Below are positions 45,124-54,914 of a DNA stretch of 64,000 bases, piece by piece. Both the position numbers and the translations under genes were made by a program. The notes under the pieces are model-generated. The model worked only from the letters and a program-made list of their open reading frames with translations, was not told the DNA's origin and did not search any database. Origin of the DNA: Cryobacterium sp. SO2 (GTDB taxonomy: Bacteria; Actinomycetota; Actinomycetes; Actinomycetales; Microbacteriaceae). Positions within the stretch are counted from its first letter, which is position 1; each line of letters begins with the position of its first letter. The stretch is from contig NZ_CP117849.1 of NCBI RefSeq assembly GCF_026151165.2, positions 2,666,001 through 2,730,000 on the forward strand. The letters run 5' to 3'.

Positions 45124-46575
45124 GTGTCAGAAACCGGTTCAGCAAACATCGGCGTCGTCGGACTGGCGGTGATGGGCTCCAACCTCGCCCGCAACCTCGC
45201 CAGCCGCGAAGGCAACACCGTCGCGGTGTACAACCGCTCCCCCGAGCGCACCCGGCTGCTCACCGACGAGCACCCCGAGGCCGGTTTTGTGGCCTCGGAG
45301 ACCATCGAGGAGTTCGTCGCGTCGCTGAAGACCCCGCGCACGGCGATCATCATGGTTCAGGCCGGCAAGGGCACCGACGCCGTGATCAGCCAGCTGACCG
45401 AGCTCTTCGAGCCCGGCGACATCATCGTCGACGGCGGCAACGCCCTGTTCACCGACACCCTGCGCCGCGAGAAGGCCGTGCGCGAGACCGGCATCAACTT
45501 CGTCGGCGCCGGCATCTCCGGCGGCGAAGAGGGCGCCCTCAAGGGCCCGAGCATCATGCCCGGCGGCTCCGCCGAGGCGTACGTCACCCTCGGCCCGATC
45601 CTCGAATCCATCGCCGCGGTCGTCGACGGCGTGCCCTGCGTCACCCACGTCGGCACCGACGGCGCCGGCCACTTCGTCAAGATGATCCACAACGGCATCG
45701 AGTACGCCGACATGCAGCTCATCGGCGAGGCCTACGACCTCATCCGGCGCGGTACCGGCAAGACCCCGGTCGAGATCTCCGAGATCTTCACCGAGTGGAA
45801 CAAGGGCGACCTCGAGAGCTACCTCATCGAGATCACCGCTGAAGTCCTCAAGCAGGTCGACGCCAAGACCGGCCAGCCTCTCGTCGACGTGATCCTCGAC
45901 CAGGCCGGCAGCAAGGGCACCGGCGTCTGGACCGTGCAGACCGCATTGGACCTCGGCATCCCCGTCTCCGGCATCGCCGAGGCCGTGTTCGCCCGCTCCG
46001 TCTCCTCCAAGCCCGCGCAGCGTGCCGCCGCGGCCGCCCTTCCCGGCCCGACCGCGAACCCGGTCGAGGACGTGGACGGCTTCATCGAGGGTGTTCGCCA
46101 GGCGCTCTACGCGTCGAAGATCATCGCGTACTCGCAGGGCTTCGACGCCATCGTCGCCGGCGCCGAGCAGTACAACTGGGACATCAAGAAGGGCGACATC
46201 GCGAAGATCTGGCGCGGCGGCTGCATCATCCGCGCCCGCTTCCTCAACCGCATCACCGAGGCCTACACCGAGAACCCCGGGCTCGTCTCACTCGTCACCG
46301 CCCCGTTCTTCACGGATGTCGTCGCCAAGGCGCAGGACTCCTGGCGCAACGTCGTCGCCGACGCCGCTCACGCCGGCATCCCCGCGCCGGTGTTCGCGTC
46401 GTCGCTGGCGTACTACGACAGCCTGCGTGCCGACCGCCTCCCCGCGGCACTCACCCAGGGCCAGCGCGACTTCTTCGGTGCGCACACCTACAAGCGCGTC
46501 GACATGGAAGGCACCTTCCACACCCTGTGGTCCGGCGACCGCAGCGAGATCGTCACCGAGGGCTCCTCACACTAG
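45124..46575 (+). CDS. gnd: NADP-dependent 6-phosphogluconate dehydrogenase (decarboxylating)
   Basis: Converts 6-phosphogluconate to ribulose 5-phosphate, CO2 and NADPH in the pentose phosphate pathway. The 483-aa protein has the NADP motif GLAVMGSNLARN (13-24) followed by YNRSPERT, the substrate signature GISGGEEGALKGPSIMPGG and the catalytic lysine loop GHFVKMIHNGIEYADMQ. AAAGGAG lies before the GTG start. It is 73 nt after the regulator gene, and copy 2 of the 66-bp repeat follows its end. Confidence 0.97.
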   Translation: MSETGSANIGVVGLAVMGSNLARNLASREGNTVAVYNRSPERTRLLTDEHPEAGFVASETIEEFVASLKTPRTAIIMVQAGKGTDAVISQLTELFEPGDIIVDGGNALFTDTLRREKAVRETGINFVGAGISGGEEGALKGPSIMPGGSAEAYVTLGPILESIAAVVDGVPCVTHVGTDGAGHFVKMIHNGIEYADMQLIGEAYDLIRRGTGKTPVEISEIFTEWNKGDLESYLIEITAEVLKQVDAKTGQPLVDVILDQAGSKGTGVWTVQTALDLGIPVSGIAEAVFARSVSSKPAQRAAAAALPGPTANPVEDVDGFIEGVRQALYASKIIAYSQGFDAIVAGAEQYNWDIKKGDIAKIWRGGCIIRARFLNRITEAYTENPGLVSLVTAPFFTDVVAKAQDSWRNVVADAAHAGIPAPVFASSLAYYDSLRADRLPAALTQGQRDFFGAHTYKRVDMEGTFHTLWSGDRSEIVTEGSSH

Positions 46576-46604
46576 AGTCCGCTCCCCCGCACCACCCGCC
46601 CGGC

Positions 46605-46670
46605 AACTGTTGCCCGTGCGGACATCTGCACCCGGTACGCCGGCCGCAGAAGTCCGGACGGGCAACAGTT
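46605..46670. repeat. 66-bp palindromic repeat, copy 2
   Basis: AACTGTT...AACAGTT, 66 bp, in the gap between convergent gnd and the DUF559-type gene. Confidence 0.85.
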
Positions 46671-46694
46671 GTCTGCACGGTCGGCCGGCGCGGT

Positions 46695-47651
46695 TCAGCG
46701 GATGACCGGTAGTCCGGCTCCGCGGAGCAGCCGCGACAATGCCGCCCGGTCGGCCAGCTCGGCCCAGCCCCACCGCACCACGGTGAAGCCCTCGGCGCGC
46801 AGGTGATCCTCGCGAATCTTCTCCTCGTAGACGACATCGCCGGGAGCGCGTCCCCGCAGGTATTCCTCCTTGAGGTACTTGCCCTTGCCGTCGAACTCGC
46901 CGATCAGCCTGAAGTCCAGCCATTCATGATCGGCGTAGTACCAGCCGCCGCGGGGGTTCCGGTGCCGCGCCTGCAGCTCAGGGTCGGGAAACCCCAGCTC
47001 GAAGATCGCGACCCGGCTCAGCGACTCTCCAGGGTTGGCCACGTTCGGCCGGGCAAAATCGAGCGCGCGCTGCGCCCTGACAAGTCCGCGCACCGAGACG
47101 ACCCTGGTCAGGGCCTCCGACAGCTCGTCGGCGTATACGAGCACCCGCGGGTCGGCGCGGTCCGGGTTCAGACCGTGATCGAGGGCCACGACGGCATCAG
47201 CGAAGCTCACCGTCCTGGCGAGGTCCACCAGGGTGCGCGCCGGACTGGTGACGAGCACGCCGTCGATCTCGACGATCTCGTCCCAGTCGAACTCGGCCCG
47301 GTGCACGAGCACCCCGTTCTTGCTGCGTGCGTGGGAGGCCGGCCGGGCCAGCACGTGAACCGCGTTTGGCCAGGGACTGCCCAGCGGGATTCCCCAGAGC
47401 GCGGCCGCGGACTGGTGGCTGACGATGGGGTCGTGTTTCCTGGTCTCCACGACGGCCCGGATCCGGTCCAGGTACTTTTGGCCGAGGTCGATACTCCGCC
47501 AGCGTTCCGCCGTCGTGAAGACGCCGCGCCTGAGCCGGGTGGCCTCGCCGAGGTCGACCTCCCGCCGGGCGTGTCTGGCGTCGGTGTCGCTCACGCCGAT
47601 CTTCTTCACGAGGAACAGGCCCGTCTGTGGGTCCAACCGGTCAACAGTCAT
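46695..47651 (-). CDS. AbiEi-antitoxin-domain / DUF559-like nuclease-fold protein
   Basis: A 318-aa protein common in actinobacteria. The N-terminal part (RLRRGVFTTAERW, then SHQSAAALWGIPL) resembles the winged-helix AbiEi antitoxin domain. The C-terminal part carries a DUF559/Vsr-like nuclease core with DFRLIGEFDGKGKY and the final VVRWGWAEL strand. No AbiEii toxin gene is adjacent, so a toxin-antitoxin role is unsupported; the family is often an orphan. It is bracketed by copies 2 and 3 of the 66-bp repeat. Confidence 0.8.
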   Translation of the reverse strand: MTVDRLDPQTGLFLVKKIGVSDTDARHARREVDLGEATRLRRGVFTTAERWRSIDLGQKYLDRIRAVVETRKHDPIVSHQSAAALWGIPLGSPWPNAVHVLARPASHARSKNGVLVHRAEFDWDEIVEIDGVLVTSPARTLVDLARTVSFADAVVALDHGLNPDRADPRVLVYADELSEALTRVVSVRGLVRAQRALDFARPNVANPGESLSRVAIFELGFPDPELQARHRNPRGGWYYADHEWLDFRLIGEFDGKGKYLKEEYLRGRAPGDVVYEEKIREDHLRAEGFTVVRWGWAELADRAALSRLLRGAGLPVIR

Positions 47652-47751
47652 GGCCCGAGCGTCGCACCCGCAGGTCCGCCGTCGCGGGCCGCGCGCACGG
47701 CTGTGCAGAACCGGCACGACGACAGCCTGGGGAGGCGGGGCCACCGCCGGC

Positions 47752-47815
47752 TTCTGTTGCTCGAACGGACATCTGCGTCCGGCGTGCCGGACGCAGATGT
47801 CCGGATGGGGAACAG

Positions 47816-47817
<2 letters not shown>
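47752..47817. repeat. 66-bp palindromic repeat, copy 3
   Basis: It begins TTCTGTT and ends AACAGTT. The core CGGACATCTGCGTCCGGC (47766-47783) and its exact complement (47786-47803) form a perfect 18-bp inverted repeat. The end supplies two bases of the TAA stop of the transporter gene. Confidence 0.88.
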
Positions 47818-49120
<1,303 letters not shown>

Positions 49121-49126
49121 CCAACC

Positions 49127-49132
49127 AGCGTA
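49127..49132 (-). promoter_or_regulatory. -10 box TACGCT of the APC permease (leaderless)
   Basis: It ends 6 nt before GTG 49120. Confidence 0.5.
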
Positions 49133-49175
49133 GGTAGGCCAGGTGAACGACAGGCATCCACCGAACGCCCGCCAC

Positions 49176-49241
49176 AACTGTTGCCGCTGCGGACTTCTGC
49201 GTCCGGCGCACCGGCCGCAAATGTCCGCACGGGGAACAGTT
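49176..49241. repeat. 66-bp palindromic repeat, copy 4
   Basis: AACTGTT...AACAGTT, 66 bp, in the divergent gap between the permease and a small membrane protein gene. The location shows that the family is not confined to terminator positions. Confidence 0.85.
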
Positions 49242-49266
49242 CCCGTCGGCGGGTCTGATTTACTGG

Positions 49267-49638
49267 ATGGCACCTATGAGCGAATTTCATCCCGAGCTGT
49301 CCGGCTACGAACCGAACGATTCCTCCCGGCCCCTGCGCGGCCGGCGGATGGTGCTGCTCACGCGCGTCGTCGTGGTGCTGGGCCTCGTCGCCCTGGTCGT
49401 GCCCGGCGTGCTGACCGGCCTCAGCATCGCCTCGGCCACAGCGGTGCGGGCCTGCAGCCAGGCCGTGGCGCGCTACTACCCACTGTCGGAGGGTTTCGAC
49501 GCCCGGTTCGAGGTGAGCGGGGCAGGCGGCTTCGGCTGGCAGTGTTACGCGATCGACCAGAACGAGCGCCAGACCTTCGTGCTACCGCTGGGCATCATCC
49601 CCGGTCCGTTCCGGCCGCCGGCCACGAGCGTGTCCTAG
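49267..49638 (+). CDS. Small single-span membrane protein, unknown function
   Basis: A 123-aa protein with a cytosolic N-terminus, a membrane span at about residues 31-55, and an exported domain containing CSQAVARYYPL and FGWQCYAID, whose two cysteines could pair. I do not recognise the family. ATG 49276 is an alternative start. It precedes the DUF1905 gene by 3 nt, so they are likely co-transcribed. Confidence 0.7.
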   Translation: MAPMSEFHPELSGYEPNDSSRPLRGRRMVLLTRVVVVLGLVALVVPGVLTGLSIASATAVRACSQAVARYYPLSEGFDARFEVSGAGGFGWQCYAIDQNERQTFVLPLGIIPGPFRPPATSVS

Positions 49639-49641
49639 CCG

Positions 49642-49971
49642 ATGAGCCCCGACAGCGACGGCAGGCTCCCCACCGGGCCCACCTTCACCTTCACCACGAC
49701 GCTGTGGAACACCGAGAGCATGAACGCCTGGGTCTTCGTGTCGCTTCCACAGGACCAGTCCGCGGACATCCGTGACCTCACCGACGGACTGCGCACCGGA
49801 TTCGGCTCACAGCGGGTGCGGGTCGCCCTGAACGGCTCCCGGTGGGAGACCTCGATCTTCCCGGAGAGCGGGTCGGGCCGGTTCGTGTTGCCGGTGAAGA
49901 AGGCCATCCGCACGGCCGAGGGAATCGATGTGGGCGACTCGGCGACCTTCACCGTCGAACTCGTGCTCTGA
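49642..49971 (+). CDS. DUF1905 domain protein
   Basis: A 109-aa protein matching the DUF1905 pattern: an N-terminal FTFTTTLWN strand, WVFVSLPQDQSADIRD, GFGSQRVRVALNG, WETSIFP, and the final LPVKKAIRTAEGIDVGD. The family is a small beta barrel of unknown biochemical role, often fused to YdeI-like domains. It stands alone here after a small membrane protein and is convergent with prs. Confidence 0.85.
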   Translation: MSPDSDGRLPTGPTFTFTTTLWNTESMNAWVFVSLPQDQSADIRDLTDGLRTGFGSQRVRVALNGSRWETSIFPESGSGRFVLPVKKAIRTAEGIDVGDSATFTVELVL

Positions 49972-50042
49972 CGACGGCCCGGAAACGACGCCGACCGGCC
50001 CCGAGAACGGGACCGGCCGGGCGAAGCAGTGGTACGGATGCG

Positions 50043-51020
50043 TTACGCGGCGCCCTCGAACATCGACGTGACGGAACCCTCGTCGAAGACCTCGTGGATG
50101 GCGCGGGCCAGCAGCGGCGCGATCGGCAGCACGGTCAGCGTGGGGAAACGCTTGTCCTCGGGGATCGGCAGGGTGTCGGTGACGACGACCTCCTGGATGG
50201 CCGGGTTCTGCAGCAGGTCGAGCGCGGGCGGGCTGAACACGGCGTGCGTCGCGGCCACGACCACGCCGATGGCGCCGGCGGCCACGAGAGCCTCAGCGGC
50301 CTGCACGATGGTGCGGCCGGTGTCGATCAGGTCGTCGACGATCAGGCAGACGCGGCCCTTCACGTCACCGACGATCTCGTGCACGGTGATCTGGTTGGGC
50401 ACCAGCGGGTCGCGGCGCTTGTGGATGATGGCCAGCGGGGCGCCGAGCTTGTCGCTCCAGATGTCGGCGACACGCACCCGGCCCATGTCCGGAGACACGA
50501 TCGTGAGGGTGGACGGGTCAAGCTTGGCGCGGAAGTGCTCGAGGAGCACCGGCATGGCGAAGAGGTGGTCGACAGGGCCGTCGAAGAAGCCCTGGATCTG
50601 GGCGGCGTGCAGGTCGACCGACATGATGCGGTCGGCGCCGGCGACCTTGAACAGGTCGGCGACGAGGCGGGCGGAGATCGGCTCGCGGCCGCGGCCCTTC
50701 TTGTCCTGGCGTGCGTACGGGTAGAACGGGGCGACCACGGTGATGCGCTTGGCCGACGCACGCTTGAGCGCGTCCACCATGATGAGCTGTTCCATCAGCC
50801 ACTCGTTGATCGGGTTGGTGTGCGACTGGATGACGAAGGCGTCGCAACCGCGCACACTCTCGTCGAATCGGGCGTAGATCTCACCGTTCGCGAAGGTGCG
50901 CGCGTCGGTGGGGATCAGCTCCGAATCAAGCTCCGCGGCGATGTCGATAGCGAGTTGTGGATGCGCTCGCCCCGAAATCAGCACCAATCGCTTTTCGCCG
51001 CTGCTCTTGATTCCAGGCAC
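50043..51020 (-). CDS. prs: Ribose-phosphate pyrophosphokinase
   Basis: Makes PRPP from ribose 5-phosphate and ATP for nucleotide, His and Trp synthesis. The 325-aa protein has the catalytic flexible loop FYPYARQDKKGRGREPISA, the metal/DLHA motif (SVDLHAAQIQGFF), and the PRPP-binding loop VDDLIDTGRT. GTG 51020 starts directly after the glmU stop, with GGAGAC upstream inside glmU, so glmU-prs is an operon. Confidence 0.97.
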   Translation of the reverse strand: MPGIKSSGEKRLVLISGRAHPQLAIDIAAELDSELIPTDARTFANGEIYARFDESVRGCDAFVIQSHTNPINEWLMEQLIMVDALKRASAKRITVVAPFYPYARQDKKGRGREPISARLVADLFKVAGADRIMSVDLHAAQIQGFFDGPVDHLFAMPVLLEHFRAKLDPSTLTIVSPDMGRVRVADIWSDKLGAPLAIIHKRRDPLVPNQITVHEIVGDVKGRVCLIVDDLIDTGRTIVQAAEALVAAGAIGVVVAATHAVFSPPALDLLQNPAIQEVVVTDTLPIPEDKRFPTLTVLPIAPLLARAIHEVFDEGSVTSMFEGAA

Positions 51021-52445
51021 CTAGTCTCCGCTCTGTGACGCGGCTATCGCCGCGTCTGTTCCCGGCCTGTTGGTCTCTACCCAACCGACCATATTGCGTT
51101 GCGGAGCCACGTTGATCGCGAGCGAGCCGGCCGGCACGTCCTTGCGGACGACCGTTCCGGCGCCCGTGTAGGCTCCGTCTCCAATCCTAATCGGCGCGAC
51201 GAACACGTTGTGCGACCCGGTGCGCACATGCGACCCGATCACGGACGGGTTCTTGTTCACGCCGTCGTAGTTCGCGAAGATCGTGCCGGCCCCGACGTTG
51301 GAGTGCACACCGACCGTCGCATCGCCGACGTAGCTCAGGTGCGGAACCTTGCTGCCCTCGCCGATGACGGCGTTCTTGGTCTCCACGAAGGTGCCGATCT
51401 TGCCGTCGGCGCCCAGCCAGGTGCCCGGCCGCAGGTAGGCGAACGGGCCGACGGTGGCACCGGCGCCGATCACCGCGAGCGTGCCGTCGGTGCGCTTCAC
51501 CGTGGCTCCCTCGCCGATCTCGCAGTCCAGCAGGGTGGTGTCCGGCCCGATGGTGGCGCCGGTGGCCACGGTGGTGGAGCCGAGGATCTGAGTGCCGGGC
51601 AGCACGGTCACATCGTTCGCGAGGGTCGCCTTGAGGTCGATCCAGGTGGTGGCGGGGTCCTGCACGGTCACGCCGGCCAGCTGCCAGCCGCGCACGATGA
51701 CGGCGTTGAGCTTGGCGGCGGTGTCGCTGAGCTGGGCCCGGTCGTTGATGCCGGCGACGAGCCAGGCATCCGCGACGGGCACGGCCCGCACCTCGGAGCC
51801 GGCGGCGCGCAGCAGCCCGATCACGTCGGTGAGGTACTTCTCGCCCTGCACGTTGTCGGTGGTGAGCCTGGCCAGCTGGTCGCGCAGCTCGGACAGGCCG
51901 AAGAGGTAGACGCCGGCGTTGATCTCGTCGACGGCGCGTTCGTCTTCACTGGCGTCCTTGTGCTCCACGATGCGGTCGAAGCCGCCGTCGACACCGCGGA
52001 TGATGCGCCCGTAGCCGGTGACGTCGCCGGGGAACGCCGACAGCACGGTGGCCGACACGGCCCGCTCCCGGTGTGCCTCGATGAAGTTGGTGAGGGTGGC
52101 GGCGTTCAGCAGCGGCACGTCGCCGCTGATCACGAGCACGTCACCGTCGAAGTCGGCCGGCAGGGCGGCGACGGCCTGCTCAACGGCACGGCCGGTGCCG
52201 GGGATCTCGTCCTGGTCGACGAGCAGGCTCTCCGGCAGGTCGAGGGTCACGAGCTCGGCGAGGCGTTCGCGTTCGTGGCGCAGCACGGTCACGACGTACG
52301 CGGCATCCAGCGCCCTGGCGGTCGCCAGCACGTGGCTGATGATCGGCAGGCCGGCCAGCGGATGCATGAGCTTCGGCAGGCTGGACTTCATGCGGGTGCC
52401 CTGCCCTGCGGCGAGCACGATGACGGCGAGACGGGAATCGGTCAC
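51021..52445 (-). CDS. glmU: Bifunctional GlcN-1-P acetyltransferase / UDP-GlcNAc pyrophosphorylase
   Basis: Makes UDP-GlcNAc for peptidoglycan and, in actinobacteria, mycothiol. The 474-aa protein has an N-terminal nucleotidyltransferase domain with LAAGQGTRMKS and a C-terminal left-handed beta helix of hexapeptide repeats holding the acetyltransferase site (VETKNAVIGEGSKVPHLSY, then NYDGVNK). The start is GTG 52445, placed 21 nt after tRNA-Gln, so both may share a transcript. prs follows with no gap. Confidence 0.97.
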   Translation of the reverse strand: MTDSRLAVIVLAAGQGTRMKSSLPKLMHPLAGLPIISHVLATARALDAAYVVTVLRHERERLAELVTLDLPESLLVDQDEIPGTGRAVEQAVAALPADFDGDVLVISGDVPLLNAATLTNFIEAHRERAVSATVLSAFPGDVTGYGRIIRGVDGGFDRIVEHKDASEDERAVDEINAGVYLFGLSELRDQLARLTTDNVQGEKYLTDVIGLLRAAGSEVRAVPVADAWLVAGINDRAQLSDTAAKLNAVIVRGWQLAGVTVQDPATTWIDLKATLANDVTVLPGTQILGSTTVATGATIGPDTTLLDCEIGEGATVKRTDGTLAVIGAGATVGPFAYLRPGTWLGADGKIGTFVETKNAVIGEGSKVPHLSYVGDATVGVHSNVGAGTIFANYDGVNKNPSVIGSHVRTGSHNVFVAPIRIGDGAYTGAGTVVRKDVPAGSLAINVAPQRNMVGWVETNRPGTDAAIAASQSGD

Positions 52446-52466
52446 GGGTTTCCTCTCAACTGCGAG

Positions 52467-52538
52467 CTCCGCCGCCAGGACTCGAACCTAGACCTAACAG
52501 CTCCAAAGGCTGTCGTGCTGCCATTACACCACGGCGGA
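52467..52538 (-). tRNA. tRNA-Gln(UUG)
   Basis: A 72-nt cloverleaf: acceptor TCCGCCG/CGGCGGA, anticodon stem ACAGC/GCTGT with loop CTTTGGA giving UUG, and T arm CTAGG-TTCGAGT-CCTGG. CCA is not encoded, unlike the tRNA-Leu in this window. Confidence 0.95.
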
Positions 52539-52631
52539 TTGCTCCGGCTTTCAGGCCGGGCAACGCAGTCAAGTCTGCCAGATGTGCGACGCCCCGGGCG
52601 TCATCGGCCCGTTCCGGCCCGGTAAAGGCCG

Positions 52632-52637
52632 GATAAT
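52632..52637 (+). promoter_or_regulatory. -10-like GATAAT of the MarR gene
   Basis: It ends 6 nt before ATG 52644. Confidence 0.4.
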
Positions 52638-52643
52638 GAGTGA

Positions 52644-53135
52644 ATGCCTGCGAATGACGAAGTCGACCGGATCGTTGATGCCTGGCTGCGCGAACGCCCC
52701 GACCTGGATTTCGCACCCCTGCAGGTGTTTTCCCGCGTCGCCCGGCTGAGCAAACATCTGGACCGCGCCCGGCGCACAGCGTTCTCCCGCTCCGAACTGG
52801 ACTCCTGGGAATTCGACGTGCTCTCGGCCCTCCGCCGCGCCGGCGCGCCCTACGAGCTGAGCCCGAAGCTGCTGCTGCAGCAGACCCTGGTCTCCAGCGG
52901 CACCATGACCAACCGCATCGACAGGCTCGTCGAACGCGGCCTGGTGACCAGGCGCACCGACCCCAACGACGGCCGCGGCATCTTCGTGGGCATGACGGCG
53001 GGCGGTCTCACCCGGGTGGATGCCGCGATCACCCGCCTGGTCGACGCCGAGGCCGCCCTGCTGGAGAGCCTCTCCGGCGCCGACCAGGAGCGCCTGGCCG
53101 CGCTGCTCCGCCGCCTGAGCCTGGACTTCGACTAG
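52644..53135 (+). CDS. MarR family transcriptional regulator
   Basis: A 163-aa dimeric winged-helix regulator. Dimer helices lie at both ends. The DNA-binding part is at about 70-120, with recognition helix LVSSGTMTNRIDRLVERGLV and the wing RRTDPNDGRGIFVGMT (Asp-Arg pair conserved). The ligand is unknown. It is convergent with metI (4 nt between stops), so it is not obviously the regulator of the met transporter. Confidence 0.92.
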   Translation: MPANDEVDRIVDAWLRERPDLDFAPLQVFSRVARLSKHLDRARRTAFSRSELDSWEFDVLSALRRAGAPYELSPKLLLQQTLVSSGTMTNRIDRLVERGLVTRRTDPNDGRGIFVGMTAGGLTRVDAAITRLVDAEAALLESLSGADQERLAALLRRLSLDFD

Positions 53136-53139
53136 CGGG

Positions 53140-53802
53140 TCAGCGCCGCAACGCCTTGCGGGCCAGCCAGTTTCCGAGGAACTGCACCAGCTGCACCAAG
53201 ACGATGATCAGCAGCACGGCCGCCCAGGTGACGACGGGGTCGAACTGGCGCCAGCCGTAGAGCAGCGCGAACGCGCCCAGCCCGCCGCCGCCGACATACC
53301 CGGCCACGGCCGACATGTCCACGAGCGCCACAAAGATGAAGGTGTAGCCGAGGATCAGCGGGCCGAGGGCCTCGGGCAGCAGCACCGTGAAGATGATGCG
53401 GATCGGGCCGGCACCCACGCTGCGGGCCGCTTCGATCACGCCGGGCGTCACGGTGAGCAGGTTCTGCTCAGCGATCCGCGCCATCGCGAACATGGCGGCG
53501 AGGGCGATCGTGAAGATCATCGCGTTGTTGCCGATGCCGGTGCCCACCACGGCGCGGGTGAGCGGTTGCACGGCCGCCAGGAAGATGATGAACGGGATGG
53601 GCCTGATGGTGTTGACGAGCACGTTGAGCACGCCGAACACGCCCCGGTTGGCCAGGATGCTGCCCGCCCGGGTGAGGTAGAGGCCGAGGCCGACGACCAG
53701 GCCGCCGAACCCGCCGAAGAGCAGGGTGAGGCCGACGATGTACAGGGTCTCGCCTGCAGCCTTCCAGAATTCGGGCAGCAGGTCGATGAGGGAGTCGAAC
53801 AT
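53140..53802 (-). CDS. metI: D/L-methionine ABC transporter permease
   Basis: An inner-membrane permease of the MetNIQ importer. The 220-aa protein has five helices and the EAA-like loop VIEAARSVGAGPIRIIFTVLLPEA. The RPIPFIIFLAAVQPLT stretch is a MetI hallmark. Its ATG shares one nucleotide with the metN stop (TGATG), so translation is coupled. Confidence 0.95.
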   Translation of the reverse strand: MFDSLIDLLPEFWKAAGETLYIVGLTLLFGGFGGLVVGLGLYLTRAGSILANRGVFGVLNVLVNTIRPIPFIIFLAAVQPLTRAVVGTGIGNNAMIFTIALAAMFAMARIAEQNLLTVTPGVIEAARSVGAGPIRIIFTVLLPEALGPLILGYTFIFVALVDMSAVAGYVGGGGLGAFALLYGWRQFDPVVTWAAVLLIIVLVQLVQFLGNWLARKALRR

Positions 53803-54842
53803 CAGCGCACCTCGGTGACTGTGGTGAGCGCGCGCACCCGGTCGAGCGCGGCGTCGATGGTCGCGTCCTCCCCGGTCAGCGTGAGGGTGAGGTGGCCGAA
53901 CGGGCGGCCCTGGATCTCGTTGATGCCGCCGTAGACGACCTGGAACGCGACGCCGTCGCGGGAGAACTCACCGAACACCCGGGTCTGGTCGACCGTGTCC
54001 TCGCGGAAGGCGAGGGTGACGATGCGACCGGTGTGGCGGGCGCGCAGCACGGCCAGCTCCGGCACGGAGGGCAGCCCCTTCACCACCGTCGAGACGAACC
54101 GGGCGGATGCCGCCTGTTGCGGATTGGAGAACACGTCGAACACGTCGCCGCGTTCGATGATGCGGCCCTTGTCCATCACGGCGACCTTGGTGGCCAGCGT
54201 CTGGATGACATCCATCTCGTGGGTGATCACGATGATCGTCACCCCGAATTCGCGATTGACCCGGCCGAGCAGTTCGAGCACCTCGTGGGTGGTCTCCGGG
54301 TCGAGGGCGCTGGTGGCCTCGTCGGCCAGCAGCAGGGCCGGCGACGTGGCCAGAGCGCGGGCGATGCCCACGCGCTGCTTCTGACCGCCGGAGAGCTGGT
54401 CCGGGTAGGAGCCAGCCTTGTCGGCCAGGCCCACGAAGTCGAGCATCTCGGCGACGCGCGTGGCGCGACCGGCCTTGTCGCGGCCGGCGACCTCGAGCGG
54501 ATACGCCACGTTGCGGGCGACGGTGCGGGAGTTCAGCAGGTTGAACTGCTGGAAGATCATGCCGATGCCGAGCCGAACCGGCCGCAGCTCCCGCTCGGGC
54601 AGGCCGGCGACGTCACGGCCGTCGATGAGGATCTGCCCGGCGGTGGAGCGCTCGAGCACGTTCACCAGGCGCACGAGGGTGCTCTTGCCCGCCCCGGAGT
54701 AGCCGATGATGCCGTAGACGTCGCCGGCGTCGACGGTGAGGCTCACGTCGTCGATGGCCGTCACATCCGGTGCGCCCTTGACGGTGGCCGGGTACACCTT
54801 GCTGACATTTCTCAGTTCGACGAGCGGGGTTGGTGCGGGCAT
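53802..54842 (-). CDS. metN: Methionine ABC transporter ATP-binding protein
   Basis: The ATPase of the MetNIQ importer. The 346-aa protein has Walker A GYSGAGKST at about 46-54, the LSGGQKQR signature, and Walker B LLLADEATSALD. The C-terminal ~90 residues form a NIL (ACT-like) domain that in homologues binds methionine and inhibits transport when the cell is replete. It follows metQ by 72 nt with a strong hairpin between, and overlaps metI. Confidence 0.95.
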   Translation of the reverse strand: MPAPTPLVELRNVSKVYPATVKGAPDVTAIDDVSLTVDAGDVYGIIGYSGAGKSTLVRLVNVLERSTAGQILIDGRDVAGLPERELRPVRLGIGMIFQQFNLLNSRTVARNVAYPLEVAGRDKAGRATRVAEMLDFVGLADKAGSYPDQLSGGQKQRVGIARALATSPALLLADEATSALDPETTHEVLELLGRVNREFGVTIIVITHEMDVIQTLATKVAVMDKGRIIERGDVFDVFSNPQQAASARFVSTVVKGLPSVPELAVLRARHTGRIVTLAFREDTVDQTRVFGEFSRDGVAFQVVYGGINEIQGRPFGHLTLTLTGEDATIDAALDRVRALTTVTEVR

Positions 54843-54869
54843 ATCGGTCCTTCGGTTGGAACGTGGAAA

Positions 54870-54904
54870 GGCCGGCCGCTCCTCGCGGGGAGGAGCGACC
54901 GGCC
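54870..54904 (-). terminator. metQ-metN intercistronic hairpin
   Basis: The arms GGCCGG-C-CGCTCCTC and GAGGAGCG-A-CCGGCC make a 14-bp stem with one mismatch and a 5-nt loop, just after the metQ stop. It probably lowers transcription into metN or protects the metQ mRNA 3' end. Confidence 0.65.
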
Positions 54905-54914
54905 GGGGTGGGGC

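Noticed and set aside
46695..47651. AbiE-type toxin-antitoxin system
   Set aside because: Only an AbiEi-like domain fused to a DUF559-like domain is present; no nucleotidyltransferase toxin gene is adjacent.
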